A DNA stretch of 18,167 nt from an uncultured Lachnospira sp. (GTDB lineage: Bacteria > Bacillota > Clostridia > Lachnospirales > Lachnospiraceae), in the NCBI GenBank assembly GCA_934358235.1, contig CAKRKK010000023.1, positions 1 through 18,167 on the forward strand, given 5' to 3'. The notes under the pieces were generated by a model. It searched no databases. It saw nothing but the letters and a program-made list of their open reading frames with translations, and was not told the DNA's origin. The position numbers were made by a program, and so were the translations under genes. This document shows, in pieces, positions 14,136 through 18,167 of the stretch (position 1 is its first letter; every line of letters starts with the position of its first letter).

Positions 14136-15305
14136 ATGAAGTCAACATTAAGAAGAACATGGGCAGAGGTAGATCTTGATGCCCTTGCACATAATTATAA
14201 TACATTAAAAGAAAGAATAGGTAAGTCTGTTAAGTTCCTTGGAGTAGTTAAGGCAGATGCCTATGGACATGGTTCTGTGCAGGTAAGCAGGCTGCTTGAG
14301 GAGCTTGGAGCAGATTATCTTGCGGTAAGCAGTATAGATGAGGCTGTTGAATTAAGACATAATGGAATAACAATGCCAATACTTATTCTTGGGCATACAC
14401 CTAAGGAAGAGGTGGGTGAGCTTATAAAGAATAATATTACCCAGGCTGTAACCTGCAAGGCAAAGGCACTTGAATACAGTAAAGAGGCTGTCAGATGTGG
14501 TGGAACATTAAAGATACATATAAAGGTTGATACAGGAATGTCGCGTCTTGGCTATCTGTGTGATGGAGATTACTTTGACAGCGGGGTTGAGGGTATATGT
14601 GAGGGCTGCAGGCTTCCAGGACTTATGCCAGAGGGAATATTTACACATTTTGCAGTATCTGATGAACCAGGTGAGGAATGCAGGGCATATACAGAGCATC
14701 AGTTTAAGCTGTTTACTGATGTTATAGCTGCGGTAGAAAAGAAGCTTGGCAGGAAATTCGCAATAAGACATTGTGCCAATACAGGTGCGGTTGCACGTTA
14801 TCCAAAGACATGGCTTGATATGGTAAGACCGGGACTTTTATTATATGGCTATGGAGAGTTTGCAAAGGAGCTTAACCTAAGACCAGTTATGTCACTTAAG
14901 ACAACAGTAAGTACTATCAAAACTTATCCTGCCGGAACTGCAATAAGCTATGGCGGAATATATAAGACAGATAAGAAGACAAGAATGGGTGTGGTTCCTT
15001 ATGGCTATGCCGATGGCTTCTTTAGATGCCTTTCTAACAGATTCTGGCTGATGACAGAGGAAGGTCTGGTTCCACAGAGAGGTAAGATATGCATGGATAT
15101 GTGTATGATAGATCTTACAGATAAAATGGGAGTTGACGTTGGAAGTGAGATAGAAATATTTGGTAAGGAGAATCCAATAGAAAAGATGGCAGAGCTGGCA
15201 GGCACTATTCCATATGAGCTGACCTGTGCAGTAAGCAAGCGTGTACCTAGAAAATATATCAGGAATGGAAATGTGGTTGAAGAGGAACTGATGCTGCGAG
15301 GCTGA
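14136..15305 (+). CDS. alr: Alanine racemase
   Basis: A 389-residue PLP-dependent fold-type III racemase that makes D-alanine for peptidoglycan. The PLP lysine is Lys39 in VVKADAYGHG (37-46); the opposite-face catalytic tyrosine is Tyr272 in ISYGGIY. KVDTGMSRLG (130-139), RHCANTGA (211-218), VRPGLLLYGYG (230-240), PYGYADGF (288-295) and KICMDM (317-322) are all family signatures. The start at 14136 is chosen because GGAG (14126-14129) precedes it by 6 bases and the first residues MKSTLRRTWAEVDLDAL match the family N-terminus. The frame is open upstream to an ATG at 14052, just after the transcription start and with a purine-rich GAGAGGAAG before it, so a 28-residue N-terminal extension is formally possible. 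The TAXI gene begins 33 bases after the stop, so alr may head a longer operon. Confidence 0.94.
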   Translation: MKSTLRRTWAEVDLDALAHNYNTLKERIGKSVKFLGVVKADAYGHGSVQVSRLLEELGADYLAVSSIDEAVELRHNGITMPILILGHTPKEEVGELIKNNITQAVTCKAKALEYSKEAVRCGGTLKIHIKVDTGMSRLGYLCDGDYFDSGVEGICEGCRLPGLMPEGIFTHFAVSDEPGEECRAYTEHQFKLFTDVIAAVEKKLGRKFAIRHCANTGAVARYPKTWLDMVRPGLLLYGYGEFAKELNLRPVMSLKTTVSTIKTYPAGTAISYGGIYKTDKKTRMGVVPYGYADGFFRCLSNRFWLMTEEGLVPQRGKICMDMCMIDLTDKMGVDVGSEIEIFGKENPIEKMAELAGTIPYELTCAVSKRVPRKYIRNGNVVEEELMLRG

Positions 15306-15338
15306 TTCTAAAAGACCATACAGATAGGAGAGTGATTT

Positions 15339-16298
15339 ATGAAAAGAATAGCGGCTTTATTAGCGGCTCTTGTTATTGTTATTATGACTGGATGTGGTGG
15401 CACAAGTAAGAATATAAGATTTGGTGCGGCTGATATAGGTGGCGTGTACTATTCATATGCCAGTACCTTTTCACAGCTGGCACACGAGGCCATGACGGAT
15501 TATACCTTTGAGACAAAGACAACAGCCGGTTCGGTGGCTAATCTAAGATTAATATCGGGAGGATATATAGATCTTGGTATAGTTCAGGCAGATATGTTAA
15601 GTGATGCCTATAATAGCAGGGGTGCCTTTGAAACTGGGGATTACCAGAAGGGCTACAAGGCAGTTGCAGCATTGTATACAGAAGCCTGTCAGATAATTGT
15701 AAGAAAGGATTCTGGCATAACAACGGTTGATGATCTTGTAGGAAGGACTGTAAGCATAGGTGCTGCGGAATCAGGAACTGAGAAGAATGCAGAGGAAATA
15801 CTTAAGGTAAGTGGTATTACGAAGGAGCTTGTCAGGACAGTTAATATGGATTATTCAGAGGCAGCAGCCAGGCTTGAAGCTGGCGAAATAGACGCGATGT
15901 TTTGTACCTCTGGAATAAGAACAGGTATTATAGAGCAGCTTTCTAAAAGCTGCGATATCAGTCTGGTAAGTCTTGATGATAAATGTATTGAAAAGCTGCT
16001 TATGGCGTATCCTTTGTATGAAAGCTGTACAATACCAGCCAATACATATACAGGACAGAGTGAGCCGGTTTATACAATAGGTATAAGGGCGGTTCTTATA
16101 GCGTCCTCAAAGCTGCCAGCCTCAGTAGTTGAGCAGCTTACAGGACTGATATTTGCACATAATAAAGATATTAAAAATGCAACCCCGCTGGATTCATTAT
16201 ATGATGTAAGGACATCGGCACAAGGGGTAGATATCCCTTTTCATGCAGGAGCAGTAGAGTATTATGCTAAACAGGGTGTGAATGTAAAAACAGAATGA
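15339..16298 (+). CDS. TAXI-family solute-binding lipoprotein
   Basis: A 319-residue extracytoplasmic binding protein. The signal peptide ends in the lipobox MTGC with Cys19 as the lipid-modified residue. The mature protein follows the TAXI pattern (TRAP-associated extracytoplasmic immunogenic protein): IRFGAADIGGVYYSYASTFS near the N-terminus, TTAGSVANLRLISGGYIDLGI with the conserved substrate-site region, ALYTEACQIIVRKDSGI, and DDLVGRTVSIGAAESGTE. Such proteins deliver C4-dicarboxylates, glutamate or related acids to TRAP membrane subunits. No TRAP membrane subunit (DctQ/DctM or fused) lies in this window; instead gltS begins 55 bases later on the same strand. AGGAG (15326-15330) precedes the ATG by 8 bases. 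It may pair with an unlinked TRAP transporter or, as I propose, with GltS. Confidence 0.88.
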   Translation: MKRIAALLAALVIVIMTGCGGTSKNIRFGAADIGGVYYSYASTFSQLAHEAMTDYTFETKTTAGSVANLRLISGGYIDLGIVQADMLSDAYNSRGAFETGDYQKGYKAVAALYTEACQIIVRKDSGITTVDDLVGRTVSIGAAESGTEKNAEEILKVSGITKELVRTVNMDYSEAAARLEAGEIDAMFCTSGIRTGIIEQLSKSCDISLVSLDDKCIEKLLMAYPLYESCTIPANTYTGQSEPVYTIGIRAVLIASSKLPASVVEQLTGLIFAHNKDIKNATPLDSLYDVRTSAQGVDIPFHAGAVEYYAKQGVNVKTE

Positions 16299-16353
16299 TA
16301 AATATTTATGTTCCGGGATTTAGATTAATACGTTGAATGAAATGGAGATATAT

Positions 16354-17547
16354 ATGAAAGTGCAGTTAGATATGTATCAGACAATAGCAGTTGCAGTAGT
16401 TGTTCTGATGCTTGGAAGTTTTTTACGAAGGAAGATAAATATACTGGAAAGATTCTGTATTCCAGCGCCAGTAGTTGGAGGATTTCTGTTTGCTATATTT
16501 ACATGTATATGTTATGCAACAGGTATTCTGGAGTTTGAGTTTGATGATATATTAAAAGAAGTATGTATGGTTTTCTTCTTTACATCTGTAGGATTTCAGG
16601 CGAATTTCAAGGTGTTAAAGAAGGGCGGAAGGTCAATGGTGGTGTTTCTTGGGCTTGTAGTTGTACTCATATTTACGCAGAATATTGTTGCGGTGGGGCT
16701 TTCAAAGGTTCTTGGACTTAATTCGCTTATAGGAATGTGTACAGGCTCTATACCTATGGTAGGAGGACACGGTACAGCAGGTGCATTTGGTCCTGTACTG
16801 GAGGATTTCAATGTACAGGGAGCTACCACAATATGTACCGCTGCGGCTACGTTCGGGCTGATATTCGGAAGTATTATAGGTGGACCTTTAGGAAAAAGGC
16901 TTATAGAAAAGAAAGACCTGCTAAAGACTGCAATACCTGAGGATGACAGCCTTTTAGTTGAGGATGAGAAGAAGCACGAGCGTCATACACAGATGTATGC
17001 AGCAGCAGTATTCCAGCTTATCATTGCAATAGGAATAGGTACAATATTTTCCTGGGTGCTTACAAAGACAGGCATGACCTTTCCTATATATATAGGTGCT
17101 ATGATAGCGGCGGCACTTATGCGTAATATTGCAGAGTATGCAGGAAAGGGAAGACTTGTTATACATATGGGTGAAATCAATGACCTTGGTGGTATTGCAC
17201 TTTCACTTTTCCTGGGTATGGCTATGATTACGCTTAAGCTATGGCAGTTGGCATCACTTGCACTTCCACTTATTATACTGCTTGTAGCCCAGGTGGTTGT
17301 AATAATGCTTTATACATATTTTGTTGTATTTAATGTTATGGGAAGTGATTATGATGCGGCAGTACTTGTGGCAGGTACCTGTGGCTTTGGTATGGGTGCA
17401 ACGCCTAATGCAATGGCTAATATGCAGGCGTTATGTGATAAATATGTACCATCAGTCAAGGCATATCTTATTATTCCACTAATAGGAAGTCTTTTCGCAG
17501 ATTTCCTTAATAGTCTGGTAATTACACTATTTATTAATTTGCTATAA
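16354..17547 (+). CDS. gltS: Sodium/glutamate symporter, ESS family
   Basis: A 397-residue membrane protein with about 10 helices arranged as two inverted halves. Each half carries the family reentrant-loop signature: MVGGHGTAGAFG (135-146) and GFGMGATPNAMANMQ (344-358), which match the GGxGTAxAFG and GFGxGATPxAxANMQ motifs of GltS. The usual activity is Na+-coupled uptake of L- or D-glutamate. A polar cytoplasmic loop (around IEKKDLLKTAIPEDD) separates the halves. Start 16354 is preferred over TTG 16333 and ATG 16342 because GGAG (16344-16347) lies 6 bases before it. The order TAXI protein, gltS, 97-residue protein with short gaps (55 and 23 bases) suggests one transcription unit, possibly begun at the alr promoter. 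Confidence 0.93.
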   Translation: MKVQLDMYQTIAVAVVVLMLGSFLRRKINILERFCIPAPVVGGFLFAIFTCICYATGILEFEFDDILKEVCMVFFFTSVGFQANFKVLKKGGRSMVVFLGLVVVLIFTQNIVAVGLSKVLGLNSLIGMCTGSIPMVGGHGTAGAFGPVLEDFNVQGATTICTAAATFGLIFGSIIGGPLGKRLIEKKDLLKTAIPEDDSLLVEDEKKHERHTQMYAAAVFQLIIAIGIGTIFSWVLTKTGMTFPIYIGAMIAAALMRNIAEYAGKGRLVIHMGEINDLGGIALSLFLGMAMITLKLWQLASLALPLIILLVAQVVVIMLYTYFVVFNVMGSDYDAAVLVAGTCGFGMGATPNAMANMQALCDKYVPSVKAYLIIPLIGSLFADFLNSLVITLFINLL

Positions 17548-17570
17548 CCGCAGAAATAAGGAGGCAGAGT

Positions 17571-17864
17571 ATGTTCAGCTTTATTAAACGAATCAGGAAT
17601 AATAAAGATAACATATCTAAAAAAGATTATAATCTTTCTTATGATAATCTTGCTATTCCGGAGATTCATATAAAAGAATCAGGTGAGGAAACTTCTAACA
17701 GTATGGAAAATACTAATCAGGAGCAGACAGTAAAAGAGCTGGGTACACAGAAACCAGAGGCGTTAAAGGATAAACAGCCACACAAATCCAGAGGGCACGT
17801 AAAAACACAGGTCACATATGACGGTGTTGCAGTTCCAGAGATACATTTTAAGAATGAAGATTAG
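17571..17864 (+). CDS. Small protein of unknown function with a duplicated PEIH motif
   Basis: A 97-residue protein I cannot assign to a family. A basic, partly hydrophobic N-terminus (MFSFIKRIRNNK) is followed by YDNLAIPEIHIK (24-35), a polar, probably disordered linker rich in Glu, Gln, Lys and Thr, and a second copy YDGVAVPEIHFK (83-94) at the C-terminus. Of eight residues identical in both copies, five use different codons, which points to selection on the protein motif rather than a recent DNA duplication. A very strong ribosome binding site (AAGGAGG 17558-17564, 6-base spacer) and the 23-base gap to gltS support real translation in the same operon. There is no signal peptide, so it should be cytoplasmic, perhaps lying on the membrane. 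Two copies of a short linear motif suggest binding to a dimeric partner. Confidence 0.75.
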   Translation: MFSFIKRIRNNKDNISKKDYNLSYDNLAIPEIHIKESGEETSNSMENTNQEQTVKELGTQKPEALKDKQPHKSRGHVKTQVTYDGVAVPEIHFKNED

Positions 17865-17865
17865 C

Positions 17866-17906
17866 AAAGTAATAGAAGAAAGTAATAGAAGTCAAGCTAA
17901 TAGAAG
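17866..17906. repeat. 13-base tandem repeat, two perfect copies plus one variant
   Basis: AAAGTAATAGAAG occurs at 17866-17878 and 17879-17891; a variant ending CTAATAGAAG follows to 17906. It starts two bases after a stop codon. No clear terminator for the gltS unit is visible here. Confidence 0.8.
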
Positions 17907-17917
17907 AAAAAAACATG

Positions 17918-17946
17918 TTGTTAATTAAATTGTACCGTGGTACAAT
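17918..17946 (+). promoter_or_regulatory. SigA-type promoter of the T-box transcript
   Basis: TTGTTA (17918-17923), 17 bases, TACAAT (17941-17946). Transcription would begin near 17953, just before T-box Stem I. Confidence 0.7.
17929..17946. promoter_or_regulatory. 18-base palindrome overlapping the -10 box (operator-like)
   Basis: ATTGTACC and GGTACAAT are exact inverted repeats around a two-base centre GT. The element covers the end of the promoter spacer and the whole -10 box, the position expected of a repressor site. No T-run follows, so it is not a terminator. I cannot name the binding protein. Confidence 0.55.
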
Positions 17947-17952
17947 AACAAC

Positions 17953-18167
17953 CAGTAAAGCAAATAAATAAAAGCTATGACGGAAAAAGTAATATATGAG
18001 GAGCATCCAGAGAGAACTGTGTATGGTGGAAACAGTTTATGTGACGATTATATGAAGACCATTCCTGAGCTGTGCGTAGAAGAAGTTTTACTTCGAAGCG
18101 TTACCGTATGGTGTACGTTACAGACCATTAAAGTGAAATAATAAGGTGGAACCGTGTGAAAGCACCC
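17953..18167 (+). promoter_or_regulatory. T-box riboswitch leader, probably tRNA-Thr responsive (3' end outside window)
   Basis: The conserved T-box AAGGTGGAACCGTG lies at 18143-18156 and resembles the consensus AGGGTGGNACCGCG. Upstream, Stem I landmarks appear in order: TATGA (K-turn) at 17976-17980, AGTA (specifier-loop S-turn) at 17988-17991, AGAGAG at 18009-18014, GGTGGAA at 18025-18031, GAA (18054-18056) opposite the AGTA, and CCTGAGCT closing to AGC at 17973-17975. After GAA the sequence is GACCATTCC. ACC (18058-18060) followed by A best fits the codon position and the purine that usually follows it; GAC is the alternative. The TGGA of the T-box pairs with a tRNA whose discriminator base is U, which suits Gram-positive tRNA-Thr and not Asp or His. 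The terminator and the regulated gene lie beyond the window; thrS or a threonine gene is the natural guess. Confidence 0.85.

Noticed and set aside
17929..17946. Palindrome as terminator of the gltS unit
   Set aside because: No T-run follows and it overlaps a well-spaced promoter, so an operator is more likely.

Overview
The window looks like chromosomal DNA of a low-GC, spore-lineage Firmicute, most likely a member of the Lachnospiraceae or a close relative. The reasons are an AT-rich sequence with heavy ATA (Ile) and AGA/AGG (Arg) codon use, strong AGGAGG-type ribosome binding sites, two clostridial sporulation genes (sipL and spoIIR), an ispE-gntR pair, and a T-box leader. I saw no rRNA, tRNA, insertion sequence, phage gene or CRISPR array. 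The species cannot be named from the sequence.

Layout. (1) 1-4823: cell-envelope glycosylation. A 5'-truncated YfhO-like membrane protein and a PIG-V-like membrane glycosyltransferase abut. Behind a good promoter come a polyprenol-phosphate sugar synthase and glmM, overlapping by one base. (2) 4845-5346: a PrcB-like lipoprotein whose ribosome binding site lies inside the 3' arm of a terminator-like hairpin. (3) 5395-7199: sipL, a spore-coat morphogenetic gene behind a SigE-like promoter. (4) 7216-8955: two minus-strand genes, an unknown 203-residue protein and an AraC-type regulator, which share an almost identical 24-base translation-start region. (5) 9080-10677: a MATE exporter divergent from the AraC gene, with its own terminator. 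(6) 10719-12576: ispE and a GntR/FCD regulator between a consensus promoter and a strong terminator. (7) 12577-13966: spoIIR behind a SigF-like promoter, then a DUF1934/YwiB protein. (8) 14005-17864: alanine racemase, a TAXI-type solute-binding lipoprotein, a GltS sodium/glutamate symporter and a 97-residue protein with a duplicated motif. (9) 17918-18167: a promoter overlapped by a palindrome, leading into a T-box riboswitch cut by the window end. Its likely codon (ACC) and discriminator-pairing base suggest a threonine-tRNA gene downstream.

How the genes may work together. The first four genes fit one pathway for lipid-linked or polymer glycosylation. sipL and spoIIR belong to different stages of the same sporulation programme and carry promoters of the expected compartment type. 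The most thought-provoking module is the TAXI binding lipoprotein beside GltS with no TRAP membrane subunits. It suggests a binding-protein-assisted ESS-family transporter, possibly with the 97-residue protein as an accessory part.

A second theme is structural. At least seven stretches in the gaps between genes carry short tandem arrays of 11-17 bases, each gap with its own unrelated unit. No gene feature explains them.
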